Shown one piece after another: positions 8,425-16,838 of a DNA stretch of 53,192 bases. The position numbers were made by a program, and so were the translations under genes. The stretch comes from JAAYBG01 sp964411675 (lineage in GTDB: Bacteria > Bacillota_I > Bacilli_A > ML615J-28 > CAG-698), in assembly GCA_964411675.1 (NCBI GenBank), contig CAYPLR010000006.1:1-53192 (forward strand), in the 5' to 3' direction. The notes beneath the pieces are model-generated. The model was not told the origin of the DNA and made no database searches. It saw only the letters and a program-made list of their open reading frames with translations. The stretch's first letter is position 1; each line of letters begins with the position of its first letter.

Positions 8425-8790
8425 CTATTTCTTCTTATTTGCTACAGTCTTAACTTTACCTTTTCGAGTACGAGCATTACATCTTGTATTTTGTCCTCTT
8501 ACTGGTAATCCTTTACGATGACGGATTCCTCTGTAGCATCCAATTTCCATCAATCTCTTAATATTCATAGCAACTTCACGGCGTAAATCACCCTCTACTT
8601 TTAGAGCAGCTACTTCACGTCTAATTGTTGCTAGTTCTTCTTCACTTAAATCTTTAACGCGTTTATTTTCATCAACGCCTGCTTTTTGTAATATTTCAAT
8701 TGCTGTTGGTTTACCTATTCCATAAATGTATGTTAGCGAAATAACAACTCGCTTATCACGTGGAATATCAACACCAGAAATACGTGCCAT
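8425..8790 (-). CDS. rpsM: 30S ribosomal protein S13
   Basis: Head protein of the small subunit that contacts the large subunit and P-site tRNA. The 121-residue sequence starts MARISGVDIPRDKRV and has the conserved GCYRGIRHRKGLPVRGQ block and basic C-terminal tail. It follows rpmJ closely in the alpha operon. Confidence 0.98.
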   Translation of the reverse strand: MARISGVDIPRDKRVVISLTYIYGIGKPTAIEILQKAGVDENKRVKDLSEEELATIRREVAALKVEGDLRREVAMNIKRLMEIGCYRGIRHRKGLPVRGQNTRCNARTRKGKVKTVANKKK

Positions 8791-8807
8791 ATATTTGCAC
8801 CTCCTAA

Positions 8808-8921
8808 TTATCCTTGTCTTTGTTTGTGCTTTGGATTTTTACAAATAACCATAACTTTGCCGTTACGTTTTACTACTTTACATTGATCACAAATTGGTTT
8901 TACTGATGGTCTAACCTTCAT
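8808..8921 (-). CDS. rpmJ: 50S ribosomal protein L36
   Basis: A 37-residue protein starting MKVRPSVKPICDQCK. It keeps the zinc ligands Cys11, Cys14, Cys27 and His32, so it is the zinc-containing form. It lies between infA and rpsM, exactly where rpmJ is found in Firmicutes. The ATG at 8921 is preceded by AAGGAGG. Confidence 0.96.
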   Translation of the reverse strand: MKVRPSVKPICDQCKVVKRNGKVMVICKNPKHKQRQG

Positions 8922-8979
8922 TTTTAAATTCCTCCTTAAATAGTTTCATAAGAAACTGGGTTTGAATTGCTTGTATTAC

Positions 8980-9198
8980 TTATTTATGTCGATAAGTAAT
9001 ACGTCCACGTGTTAAATCATAGGGTGATAATTCAACAGTTACTCTATCACCTGGTAAAATGAATATGAAATTCATACGGATTTTACCAGAAACGTGGGCT
9101 ATAATTTGATGTCCATTATCTAATTTAACTTTAAAAATTGAATTAGGTAGGGATTCTATAACTGTTCCTTTAAGTTCTATCACATCATTCTTTGACAT
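8980..9198 (-). CDS. infA: Translation initiation factor IF-1
   Basis: Single S1/OB-fold factor that occupies the A site during initiation. The 72-residue protein starts MSKNDVIELKGTVIESLPN and ends with the conserved DLTRGRITYRHK. The ATG at 9198 is preferred over an in-frame start at 9216 because the length then matches the family and GGAGG lies upstream. The start overlaps the end of map. Confidence 0.96.
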   Translation of the reverse strand: MSKNDVIELKGTVIESLPNSIFKVKLDNGHQIIAHVSGKIRMNFIFILPGDRVTVELSPYDLTRGRITYRHK

Positions 9199-9958
9199 TG
9201 GCAAAGCCTCCTTCAATCGTTAATATCTCATAACCTTGTTCTGTTATAACAATGGTATGTTCAAAATGAGCACTATCGCTGCCATCTATGGTTACTGTTG
9301 TCCAGTCATCGCTTAGTATTTTAACATCTGCGCGACCAGCATTCACCATCGGCTCAATAGCAAGGGTCATTCCGACTCTTAATACAGGACCATGACCAGC
9401 AGGCCCATAATTAGGTATCATTGGATCTTCATGCAAATCACGTCCAACACCATGTCCAGTAAATTCTTTCACAACGGTATAACCATTGCTTACAACATAC
9501 TCTTCAATTGCATGAGAAATATCGGATAAACGGTTTAAGGGTTTGGCTAATTCTAAGCCTTTATATAAAGATTCTTCTGTGATCTTTAAGAGTCTTTGTC
9601 GGGCTTCACTAATTTCGCCAACACCATGAGTCATAGCACTATCGCCATGATAGCCTTTATAATTGGCTCCAATATCAATGGCAATAATATCACCTTTTTT
9701 TAGTTTTATTTTTTTGTTGGGGATACCATGGATGACAACGTCATTGATTGAAGCACAAATAGAGCCTGGGAAACCACCATATCCTTTGAAAGATGGGGTT
9801 GCTCCTTCCTCTCTAATTACATCTTCAGCAATCTTATCTAGTTGATCTGTTGACACACCGGGAGCAATGGCTTCCTTAACAGCTCTATGAGCTTTTGCCA
9901 CAATTCTTCCTGCTTCTTTCATCAACTCTATTTCTCGATTACTTTTAATTAAAATCAT
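9185..9958 (-). CDS. map: Type I methionine aminopeptidase
   Basis: Removes N-terminal Met from new proteins. The 257-residue enzyme has the pita-bread fold motifs: GYGGFPGSICASIN, the metal ligands in IDIGANYKGYHGDSA (two Asp), the His in TGHGVGRDLHEDP, and Glu residues in IEPMV and near the C terminus (EHTIVIT). It overlaps adk by four bases (ATGA) and infA by 14 bases, inside the secY-adk-map-infA segment of the spc/alpha region. Confidence 0.97.
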   Translation of the reverse strand: MILIKSNREIELMKEAGRIVAKAHRAVKEAIAPGVSTDQLDKIAEDVIREEGATPSFKGYGGFPGSICASINDVVIHGIPNKKIKLKKGDIIAIDIGANYKGYHGDSAMTHGVGEISEARQRLLKITEESLYKGLELAKPLNRLSDISHAIEEYVVSNGYTVVKEFTGHGVGRDLHEDPMIPNYGPAGHGPVLRVGMTLAIEPMVNAGRADVKILSDDWTTVTIDGSDSAHFEHTIVITEQGYEILTIEGGFANVKE

Positions 9959-10605
9959 TCATTGCCTCCAAGAAGGAGTTTAACCTTCGTAAATATCTCT
10001 TCAATATTTCCGCGACCACTAACATTCTTAATTAAACCTTGTTTATCGTAGTAAGTTAAAACAGGTTCAGTTAATTGGTGATACACGTGTAACCTATTCT
10101 TGATAGTTTCTTCTGTGTCGTCCACTCTTTGAATTATTTTTCCACCACAAACATCACAAATTCCTTCAACTTTAGGCTTTTTGTTTGTCATGTGATAGCC
10201 TTCTTTACAAACTGAGCAAGTACGACGTCCAACAATTCTATCAATTAAAATTTTATCATCGATCTCTACATTTAAAACAGCGTCTAATTTAAGTTTAAGT
10301 TTCTCTAACATTTCATCTAGAGCTTGGGCTTGGGCTATTGTTCGAGGAAAGCCATCTAAAAGAAAACCATTTTTACAATCATCTTTTAGAAGTCTTTCTC
10401 TCACCAATTCAATAGTCACACTATCGGGCACTAAATCACCTTTGTCGATATATTTTTTGGCCTCTAAACCAACTTTTGTTTGTTTTGAGATTGCTTCTCG
10501 AAACATATCACCAGTAGATATATGAGGTATCGCAAAATATTCTTTAATTAAAGCTGCTTGAGTTCCTTTTCCAGCCCCTGGAGCTCCCATTATTAGTAAA
10601 CGCAT
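9955..10605 (-). CDS. adk: Adenylate kinase
   Basis: Interconverts ATP + AMP and 2 ADP. The 216-residue enzyme shows the P-loop GAPGAGKGTQA, the DGFPRT motif and the lid with two CxxC-type pairs (CSVC and CDVC), so it is the zinc-binding lid form usual in Gram-positives. The ATG at 10605 with AGGAGA upstream is used; an in-frame TTG at 10623 would overlap secY and adds six non-conserved residues. Confidence 0.97.
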   Translation of the reverse strand: MRLLIMGAPGAGKGTQAALIKEYFAIPHISTGDMFREAISKQTKVGLEAKKYIDKGDLVPDSVTIELVRERLLKDDCKNGFLLDGFPRTIAQAQALDEMLEKLKLKLDAVLNVEIDDKILIDRIVGRRTCSVCKEGYHMTNKKPKVEGICDVCGGKIIQRVDDTEETIKNRLHVYHQLTEPVLTYYDKQGLIKNVSGRGNIEEIFTKVKLLLGGNE

Positions 10606-10615
10606 ATTCTTTCTC

Positions 10616-11902
10616 CTAGTCAATGAAGCCTCGATATTGCTTCTCTTGACTTTGAGTTTTTAATTGTTTTACAGTTTCAATTGCAACACCTACAACGATA
10701 ATTAAACTTGTTCCTCCAACTTGAACTGAAGAAGGCAAATCAAATATCTTGGCAACAATAATTGGAACTGCTGCTACAACTGATAGGTATGTAGCACCAA
10801 CCATAGTTATTTTAAATAATACTCTTGAGAAATAAGCTGCTGTTTCATCACCAGGTCTAATACCTGGAATATATGCATTTTGTTTTTGTAAATTTTCCGC
10901 CATCTTCTCTGGACTTATTTGTAAGAACGCATAGAAGAATGAGAAAACAAAAATTAATACGATATATAATACAAATCCAATTGGTTCGCTTGAACTAAAA
11001 ATATTTGTAATCCATGTTTTTGCTGTTGCATTTGTTAAGAAATTTGAGATTGTTGTTGGCAAACTCATTAATGTTGAAGCAAAAATAACAGGGATAACAC
11101 TTGCTGAATTCAACTTAATTGGAACATTAGAATCGCTTTTACCTCTGAAAGAAGCAGTTGCAGGTCGATTCGCATATTGAATAGGAATCTTTCTTTGTGC
11201 TGTTTCAATAAAGATAACACCAATAATGATAAGAATCATTAACAAAATTACTCCAAAGAAAATGAAAATATTGCCAATTTTTTCTCCACCAGAAACGATA
11301 TACTTTTGAACTAAATCGTTAATCATGTCAGGGAAACTAGCAACAATACCAGCAACGATAATCATTGATGTACCATTTCCAATTCCTTTTTGTGTAATTC
11401 TTTCAGCAATCCATAGTACAAATGCTGTACCAGCTGTCATTACAAGTGATAAATATATGTATGTCATTGGTGTAATTGGTGTTCCTGGGCCAAATAAAGC
11501 ATTATTATAAGTCACAGAAATACCGATCGTTAATGTCATTGCTTGAATAAAAGCTAAACCAAGTGAAAGATATCTAGTCAATTGATTTAATTTTTCTTTT
11601 CCAACTTGTCCTTCTTCAGACCATTCTTTTAATACAGGAACGATATCCATTTGTAACAATTGAATAACAATTGAAGCAGTGATATAAGGACCAATACCTA
11701 AAGCAACGATTGAGAAGTTTGACAATGCTCCACCGCTAAATACATCTAAGAAACCAAACATTGATTCTCCTGAAGAGAACAATTGTTTTACATATTCGAT
11801 TTCCACAAATGGTATTTGAATAAAATAGCCTAAACGATAAATAAATAGAAATAGTGCAGTAAATAATAAGCTAATCCATATTTTTTTATTTTTGATTGCC
11901 AT
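10616..11902 (-). CDS. secY: Protein translocase subunit SecY
   Basis: Pore subunit of the Sec translocon, with ten predicted membrane segments over 428 residues. Recognisable SecY features include IQIPFV near the N terminus, GIGPYITASIV, the conserved GIGNGTSMIIVAGI segment and the YIPGIRPGDET cytoplasmic loop near the C terminus. It directly follows rplO in the spc operon and precedes adk. The exported lipoproteins encoded elsewhere in the window would use it. Confidence 0.97.
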   Translation of the reverse strand: MAIKNKKIWISLLFTALFLFIYRLGYFIQIPFVEIEYVKQLFSSGESMFGFLDVFSGGALSNFSIVALGIGPYITASIVIQLLQMDIVPVLKEWSEEGQVGKEKLNQLTRYLSLGLAFIQAMTLTIGISVTYNNALFGPGTPITPMTYIYLSLVMTAGTAFVLWIAERITQKGIGNGTSMIIVAGIVASFPDMINDLVQKYIVSGGEKIGNIFIFFGVILLMILIIIGVIFIETAQRKIPIQYANRPATASFRGKSDSNVPIKLNSASVIPVIFASTLMSLPTTISNFLTNATAKTWITNIFSSSEPIGFVLYIVLIFVFSFFYAFLQISPEKMAENLQKQNAYIPGIRPGDETAAYFSRVLFKITMVGATYLSVVAAVPIIVAKIFDLPSSVQVGGTSLIIVVGVAIETVKQLKTQSQEKQYRGFID

Positions 11903-11903
11903 A

Positions 11904-12350
11904 TTAAATTACCTCTATTTTCCCACCAGCTTCAACGATTCCCTTTTCTGCTGATTTAGAAAATTTATGAGCACAAACTATTAGATTCTTTTCTAATTTA
12001 CCATTTCCTAAAACCTTAATATTTTTAACATTCTTGCTAACTAGTCCAACTTTAACTAGTAATTCAGGAGTAACTTTACTTCCTTCTTTAAAACAATCAC
12101 AGTTAAGATCTGCTACATTAACAACTGCATATTCTTTTCTGCTCATATTTGTGAATCCTCGTTTTGGTAATCTCTTGAATAGTGGTGTTTGTCCACCTTC
12201 AAATCCTGGACGAACTCCGCCGCCACTACGAGAATTTTGTCCTTTATTTCCACGACCACTTGTTTTACCGTGACCGCTACCTGTTCCACGACCAACGCGT
12301 TTTCTACTATGTCTTGCGCCATCTACAGGCATTAAATCATGTAATTCCAT
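11904..12350 (-). CDS. rplO: 50S ribosomal protein L15
   Basis: Assembly protein of the large subunit. The 148-residue protein begins MELHDLMPVDGARHSRKRVG, has the Gly/Arg-rich GRGTGSGHGKTSGRGNKGQ region and the conserved FEGGQTPLFKRLPKRGF block. It is between rpmD and secY, one base apart from secY's start. Confidence 0.98.
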   Translation of the reverse strand: MELHDLMPVDGARHSRKRVGRGTGSGHGKTSGRGNKGQNSRSGGGVRPGFEGGQTPLFKRLPKRGFTNMSRKEYAVVNVADLNCDCFKEGSKVTPELLVKVGLVSKNVKNIKVLGNGKLEKNLIVCAHKFSKSAEKGIVEAGGKIEVI

Positions 12351-12359
12351 GTGAGCCTC

Positions 12360-12545
12360 CTAACCTTCTAACACTTCTAATAAATGACTAACAGTTGCAA
12401 TCATTCCGCGAACTGCTTCGTTATCTGGTTTAGTAACAACTTGATTAACTTTCGTTAAGCCTAATGCTTTTAATGTTTTAGCTTGATTAGGTTTACGACC
12501 GAATGTACTCTTAACTAATTTAATAGTAATCATCTTTTCTGACAT
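12360..12545 (-). CDS. rpmD: 50S ribosomal protein L30
   Basis: A 61-residue protein with the L30 core ITIKLVKSTFGRKPNQ and the conserved Gly-Leu segment ALGLTKVNQVV. It lies between rpsE and rplO. Two start codons are possible (12545 or the Met four codons later). Confidence 0.95.
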   Translation of the reverse strand: MSEKMITIKLVKSTFGRKPNQAKTLKALGLTKVNQVVTKPDNEAVRGMIATVSHLLEVLEG

Positions 12546-12551
12546 GTGTTT

Positions 12552-13082
12552 CTACCCCAAAATTTCCTCAGGCTTTTTACCTCTAATTTCAGCAACTTCT
12601 TCAACTGTTCTTAGAGATTCAAGTCCTTGCATAGTTGCTCTTACTATGTTAATAGGAGTACTTGAGCCTATTGATTTTGATAAAATATCTGAAATTCCTG
12701 CTAATTCAACTACCGCACGAACTGGTCCACCAGCGATAACGCCAGTTCCATCAGGTGCAGGTTTCAAGAAAACACGACCAGCTCCATACACACCTGTAAT
12801 AGCATGAGGAATTGTAGTGTTAACAACTGGAACATGAATTAGATTTCTTTTTGCATCTTCAACTGCTTTTTTAATTGCATCAGGGATTTCGATAGCTTTT
12901 CCTGTGCCTAAGCCTACTCGGCCTTTGTGGTCACCAACAACTACTAATGCGCTAAAACGATATCTTCTACCACCTTTAACAACCTTAGTAACATGGTTGA
13001 TACTAACTACGCGTTCTTCGAATTCTTTAACGACTTCTTCAACAACTTTTTTACTACGTTTGTTTTCTTTTTCTTGTTTCAT
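12552..13082 (-). CDS. rpsE: 30S ribosomal protein S5
   Basis: Small-subunit protein involved in decoding fidelity and mRNA unwinding at the entry tunnel. The double-stranded-RNA-binding N-terminal block (VVSINHVTKVVKGGRRYRFS) and GTGKAIEIPDAIKKAVEDA are clear. AGGAGG abuts the ATG at 13088 but lies six bases before the ATG at 13082, so 13082 (176 residues) is the likelier start. Confidence 0.97.
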   Translation of the reverse strand: MKQEKENKRSKKVVEEVVKEFEERVVSINHVTKVVKGGRRYRFSALVVVGDHKGRVGLGTGKAIEIPDAIKKAVEDAKRNLIHVPVVNTTIPHAITGVYGAGRVFLKPAPDGTGVIAGGPVRAVVELAGISDILSKSIGSSTPINIVRATMQGLESLRTVEEVAEIRGKKPEEILG

Positions 13083-13092
13083 CGTCATCCTC

Positions 13093-13455
13093 CTAGAACT
13101 TCAATCCTGCTTCTCTAGCAGCTTCCGCTAATGCTTTTACTCTTCCGTGATATAAGTATCCACCACGATCGAATACAACATTCTCGATTTTCTTATCTAA
13201 AGCTCTTTTTGCTATCAAAGCACCAACTTGTGCTGCTGCTTCTTTATTTGAGCCTTTTTCTAACTTTAATTCTTTATCTATGCTAGAAGCACTAACTAAA
13301 GTTATACCTTCTACATCATCGATTACTTGAGCATAAATATGTGCATTTGATCTGAACACATTTAAACGAGGTAAGGTAGATGTTCCACTAATATTCTTGC
13401 GAATTCTTAAATGACGAATACTGCGTGTTTCATTACGCGATTTTTTTGTGATCAC
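13093..13455 (-). CDS. rplR: 50S ribosomal protein L18
   Basis: 5S rRNA-binding protein of the central protuberance. The 120-residue sequence has the RHLRIRKNISGTSTLPRLNV block, the IYAQVIDD segment and the C-terminal FDRGGYLYHGRVKALAEAAR block. It lies between rplF and rpsE. Confidence 0.98.
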   Translation of the reverse strand: MITKKSRNETRSIRHLRIRKNISGTSTLPRLNVFRSNAHIYAQVIDDVEGITLVSASSIDKELKLEKGSNKEAAAQVGALIAKRALDKKIENVVFDRGGYLYHGRVKALAEAAREAGLKF

Positions 13456-13472
13456 TACTCATACACTCCTTT

Positions 13473-14012
13473 CTATTTAGCTTTCTTTCCTTCTTTACGA
13501 CGAATAATTTCGCCTTTGTAACGAATACCTTTTCCAAGATATGGTTCAGGTTTTCTTACCGCTCTAACTTCAGCAGCAAATTGACCAACAGCTTGTTTAT
13601 CTACACCCTTGATTACTAATTCAGTTGGACTAATAATTTCTACTGTTAATCCCTGAGGAATAGGTAATTCTACTAAATGTGAATAACCTGCAGCGACTGC
13701 TAAAACTTTATTGTTCAAAGAAACACGATAACCTGTTCCTTGAAGTTCAAGCCCTTTTGAGAAACCATGAGTAACGCCCTCTACCATATTGTGTAAAAGT
13801 GCTCTCGTTGTTCCATGAAGAGTTCTTAGTTCTTGTGTATCGCTAGGTCTAGTAATTTTAACACTATGTTCTTCATTTTTAATTGTCATTTGAGGACATA
13901 ATTGTTGGCTTATTTCACCTTTTGGACCTTTTACTACTACAAAATTTCCTGGTTTTACTTCAACTGATACACCATCAGTTAATTTTACGACTTTATTTCC
14001 GACTCTAGACAT
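13473..14012 (-). CDS. rplF: 50S ribosomal protein L6
   Basis: Large-subunit protein near the factor-binding site. The 179-residue protein starts MSRVGNKVVKLTDGVSVEV and has the KPEPYLGKGIRYKGEIIRRK C-terminal block. The ATG at 14012 with AGGAGG upstream is preferred over an in-frame start at 14030, which would extend into the end of rpsH. Confidence 0.98.
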   Translation of the reverse strand: MSRVGNKVVKLTDGVSVEVKPGNFVVVKGPKGEISQQLCPQMTIKNEEHSVKITRPSDTQELRTLHGTTRALLHNMVEGVTHGFSKGLELQGTGYRVSLNNKVLAVAAGYSHLVELPIPQGLTVEIISPTELVIKGVDKQAVGQFAAEVRAVRKPEPYLGKGIRYKGEIIRRKEGKKAK

Positions 14013-14023
14013 AATAAAACCTC

Positions 14024-14434
14024 CTACCAAACATAAGCTACAACTTCGCCGCCAAAATTCTTTTGACGTGCTTCTTTATCAGTCATAACTCCATTAGATG
14101 TTGATACGATAGCAATTCCTAAACCGTTTAAAACTTTAGGCATTTCGCTAGCTTTTGCATAAACTCTCAAACCTGGTTTAGATATGCGAGTCAAGCCTTT
14201 TATTACTCTTTCTTTTTTATCCGTATACTTAAGCGTTACTTTTAAAGTTTGAAAAGTAGTTCCTTTTTCTTCTTTAGAAAGTAGTTCTACATCTTTAATG
14301 TAACCTTCATTCTTAATAACACTTAAAATTTCTTGTTTTAATTTTGATGCTGGCATCTCTACATATTCATGCTTCATTTGATTGGCATTACGAATACGTG
14401 TAAGCATATCAGCAATTGGATCTGTCATTACCAT
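14024..14434 (-). CDS. rpsH: 30S ribosomal protein S8
   Basis: Binds the central domain of 16S rRNA and in many bacteria also represses the spc operon. The 136-residue protein contains TDPIADMLTRIRNAN, SKPGLRVYAKASEMPKV and the C-terminal GGEVVAYVW. AGGAG lies seven bases before the ATG at 14434; a second ATG at 14428 is possible. Confidence 0.97.
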   Translation of the reverse strand: MVMTDPIADMLTRIRNANQMKHEYVEMPASKLKQEILSVIKNEGYIKDVELLSKEEKGTTFQTLKVTLKYTDKKERVIKGLTRISKPGLRVYAKASEMPKVLNGLGIAIVSTSNGVMTDKEARQKNFGGEVVAYVW

Positions 14435-14448
14435 TGATAGTCTCCTTT

Positions 14449-14634
14449 CTACCAGCTAGATTTCGTTACGCCAGGGATTTGTCCCTTGTTAGCTAACTCT
14501 CTAAAGCAGATACGGCATAATTTGAATTTACGATATACTGAATGTGGTCTTCCACAACGTTCACATCGTGTATATTCTCTAATTTTGAACTTTTGTGGTC
14601 TTTTATTTCTAATTTTTAATGATGTTTTTGCCAT
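14449..14634 (-). CDS. rpsN: 30S ribosomal protein S14, zinc-binding type Z
   Basis: A 61-residue short S14 with the zinc ribbon CERCG...CRICF (two CxxC pairs) and the C-terminal IPGVTKSSW. This is the zinc-dependent form common in Gram-positives. No zinc-free paralogue is seen in the window. It lies between rplE and rpsH. Confidence 0.98.
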   Translation of the reverse strand: MAKTSLKIRNKRPQKFKIREYTRCERCGRPHSVYRKFKLCRICFRELANKGQIPGVTKSSW

Positions 14635-14649
14635 AGTTCTACTCCTTCA

Positions 14650-15189
14650 CTATTTCCTAAAAGGCATTCCCAATAGGTTTAATAATTCACGGCCTTCTTC
14701 ATCAGTTTTTGCTGTTGTAACAATAACGATATCCATACCACGAATTTTTAAAACTTTGTCATAATTAATTTCTGGAAAAATTAATTGTTCTTTAATACCT
14801 ATTGTATAATTGCCTCGGCCATCGAAAGAATCTTTACTTAAACCTCTAAAGTCTCTTACTCGAGGAAGAGCTACTGTAACTAATTTATCATAAAATTCGT
14901 ACATTCTTTCTCCTCTAAGTGTTACCTTACAACCGATTGCTACACCTTCACGTAATTTGAAAGCAGCAATAGATTTTTTAGCTTTTGTAATGATTGGCTT
15001 TTGACCAGTTACTTGTGTCAACTCTTCAACTGCAGCATCTAATGCTTTTGCATTTTGAATTGCATCACCAACACCCATATTAACTACGATTTTCTCTAAT
15101 TTAGGAGCTTGCATAGGAGAAGTATAAGAGAACTTTTTAATCAAAGCATCTTTTACAGTTTCATTGTATTTTTCTTTTACTCGATTCAT
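14650..15189 (-). CDS. rplE: 50S ribosomal protein L5
   Basis: Central protuberance protein contacting 5S rRNA and P-site tRNA. The 179-residue sequence has the KIVVNMGVGDA block, the CKVTLRGERMYEF block and GMDIVIVTTAKTDEEGRELL. It follows rplX with an 11-base gap. Confidence 0.98.
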   Translation of the reverse strand: MNRVKEKYNETVKDALIKKFSYTSPMQAPKLEKIVVNMGVGDAIQNAKALDAAVEELTQVTGQKPIITKAKKSIAAFKLREGVAIGCKVTLRGERMYEFYDKLVTVALPRVRDFRGLSKDSFDGRGNYTIGIKEQLIFPEINYDKVLKIRGMDIVIVTTAKTDEEGRELLNLLGMPFRK

Positions 15190-15200
15190 ATTTTTCCTCC

Positions 15201-15512
15201 TTACTTATCTAGCAAGTTCCCAGATTTTTTAGCGAAACGAACTCTTTTGCCATTTTCTTCTTTATAGCTTACTCTAGTTGCTTGTGCAGCTTTTGTATCA
15301 TAAACCATAACATTTGAAATTGCAATTGCAGCTTCTTTCTTGATAATTCCGCCGTCTGGGTTTGCATTTGATGGTCTAGTATGACGTGAAACAATATTAA
15401 CGCCTTCAACTACAACGCGATTTTCACTTACTAAAACCTTCAAAACCTTTCCGATTTTTCCTTTATTATCACCGCTAATTACTTTAACGGTATCACCTTT
15501 TTTAACAAACAT
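15201..15512 (-). CDS. rplX: 50S ribosomal protein L24
   Basis: Early-assembly protein of the large subunit. The 103-residue protein starts with the KOW motif (KKGDTVKVISGDNKGKIGKV) and contains VEGVNIVSRHTRPS. It lies between rplN and rplE. Confidence 0.98.
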   Translation of the reverse strand: MFVKKGDTVKVISGDNKGKIGKVLKVLVSENRVVVEGVNIVSRHTRPSNANPDGGIIKKEAAIAISNVMVYDTKAAQATRVSYKEENGKRVRFAKKSGNLLDK

Positions 15513-15522
15513 ACTTTCCTCC

Positions 15523-15891
15523 TTATAAAACCTCAGGAGCTAAGGAAATTATTTTCATAAAGTCCTTATCACGTAATTCACGAGCAACTGGCCCGAAAAT
15601 ACGTGTTCCTTTAGGAGTTTTATCGTCACGAATAATAACTGCAGCATTATCATCAAATCTAATGTAACTACCATCAGTTCTTCTTAAAGCACTCTTTGTT
15701 CTTACAATTACTGCTTTGATAACCTCGCCTTTTTTTACTGTTCCACCTGGAGTTGCACTCTTAACAGTGGCAACAATAATATCACCAACACCAGCATAAC
15801 GGCGTCTAGTTCCTCCTAAAACTTTAATTGTTAGGATTTCTTTGGCACCTGAGTTATCGGCTACTTTTAATCTCGATTCTTGTTGTATCAT
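15523..15891 (-). CDS. rplN: 50S ribosomal protein L14
   Basis: Interface protein forming bridge B8. The 122-residue sequence starts MIQQESRLKVADNSGAKE and ends with the standard FMKIISLAPEVL. It lies between rpsQ and rplX. Confidence 0.98.
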   Translation of the reverse strand: MIQQESRLKVADNSGAKEILTIKVLGGTRRRYAGVGDIIVATVKSATPGGTVKKGEVIKAVIVRTKSALRRTDGSYIRFDDNAAVIIRDDKTPKGTRIFGPVARELRDKDFMKIISLAPEVL

Positions 15892-15903
15892 TATTTTCGC
15901 CTC

Positions 15904-16164
15904 CTATAGTTGGACAGCGCGTTCAACTATTGCAACTAAGCGGAATTTTTTTGTCTTTGATAATGGTCTTGTTTCCATAATCGTAACAATGTCGCCTATC
16001 TTAGCATCATTAGTTTCATCATGAGCTGTAAATTTTTTACTGTATTCAACACGCTTTCCATATAGAGGATGCTTGCGGTATGTAGTAATTAAAACTTTAA
16101 TAGTTTTATCTTCTTTTGTTGATACAACTTTACCAGTGTATTCTTTTCTACTATTTCTTTCCAT
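15904..16164 (-). CDS. rpsQ: 30S ribosomal protein S17
   Basis: OB-fold protein binding the 5' domain of 16S rRNA. The 86-residue protein has TGKVVSTKEDKTIKVLIT, the HPLYGKRVEYSKKFTAHDE block and MTRPLSKTK-like RNA-binding segment (ETRPLSKTKKFRLV). It lies between rpmC and rplN. Confidence 0.98.
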   Translation of the reverse strand: MERNSRKEYTGKVVSTKEDKTIKVLITTYRKHPLYGKRVEYSKKFTAHDETNDAKIGDIVTIMETRPLSKTKKFRLVAIVERAVQL

Positions 16165-16175
16165 AGTTCTCCTCC

Positions 16176-16418
16176 TTACTTAGCTCCGTTTGCACGTTCA
16201 GTTAGGATAGTTTTCATACGAGCGATTTGCTTTTTTGCTTTGCCAATTTGTGCTGTATTTTCTAACTTACCAACTGCTGCTTGAAAGCGTAAATTAAATA
16301 ATTCCTGTTTTAATTCTTTTATTTTTTCTTCGATAGTGGCATCATCAAGTTTGCGTAATTTATCTACTTCTGACTCTTTGACAACTGGAGCAACAACTTT
16401 TTGTTCTTTCTTAGCCAT
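16176..16418 (-). CDS. rpmC: 50S ribosomal protein L29
   Basis: Helical hairpin protein near the exit tunnel and signal recognition site. The conserved core is KELKQELFNLRFQAAVGKLE, followed by IARMKTILTER. The protein is about 80 residues because of an extra N-terminal segment rich in Lys, Val and Glu before the L29 core. The ATG at 16418 overlaps the end of rplP by eight bases and is preferred to GTG at 16430. Confidence 0.95.
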   Translation of the reverse strand: MAKKEQKVVAPVVKESEVDKLRKLDDATIEEKIKELKQELFNLRFQAAVGKLENTAQIGKAKKQIARMKTILTERANGAK

Positions 16419-16836
16419 TATTCTCACCACTTTCTTTCTTGACTACTTTTGTTATAATAGGTAATTTATGAGAAGCTAATCTTAACGCTTCACGTGCGAT
16501 TTCTTCACTAACTCCACCTACTTCAAACATGATAGTTCCTCTTTTAACTACTGCTACATAACTATCAGGAGCACCTTTACCGCCACCCATACGAACTTCT
16601 AGAGGTTTGTGGGTTTGCGCCATATGAGGGAATATTCTAATCCAAACAGCACCTTCACGCTTCATGAAACGAGTCATAGCAATACGAGCTGCTTCGATTT
16701 GTTGTGATGTAATCCAAGTTCCTATTTGAGCTTGTAATCCATATTCTCCAAAATTAATTTCTTTTGCACCTTTCGCCTTACCTTCGTAACTTACGCGATG
16801 AGGACGACGATACTTCGTTCTTTTAGGCATCAACAT
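16411..16836 (-). CDS. rplP: 50S ribosomal protein L16
   Basis: Protein near the A-site tRNA elbow. The 141-residue sequence starts MLMPKRTKYRRPHR, matching the MLLPKR opening of Bacillus L16, and has the WIRIFPHMAQTHKPLEVRMG and GAPDSYVAVVKRG blocks. AAGGAGG lies ten bases before the ATG at 16836, within the rpsC end. Confidence 0.97.
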   Translation of the reverse strand: MLMPKRTKYRRPHRVSYEGKAKGAKEINFGEYGLQAQIGTWITSQQIEAARIAMTRFMKREGAVWIRIFPHMAQTHKPLEVRMGGGKGAPDSYVAVVKRGTIMFEVGGVSEEIAREALRLASHKLPIITKVVKKESGENNG

Positions 16837-16838
16837 AA

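Noticed and set aside
1722..9187. UGA read as Trp (Mycoplasma code)
   Set aside because: TGA ends ecfA2 and map at the right place and Trp codons are TGG, so the standard code applies.
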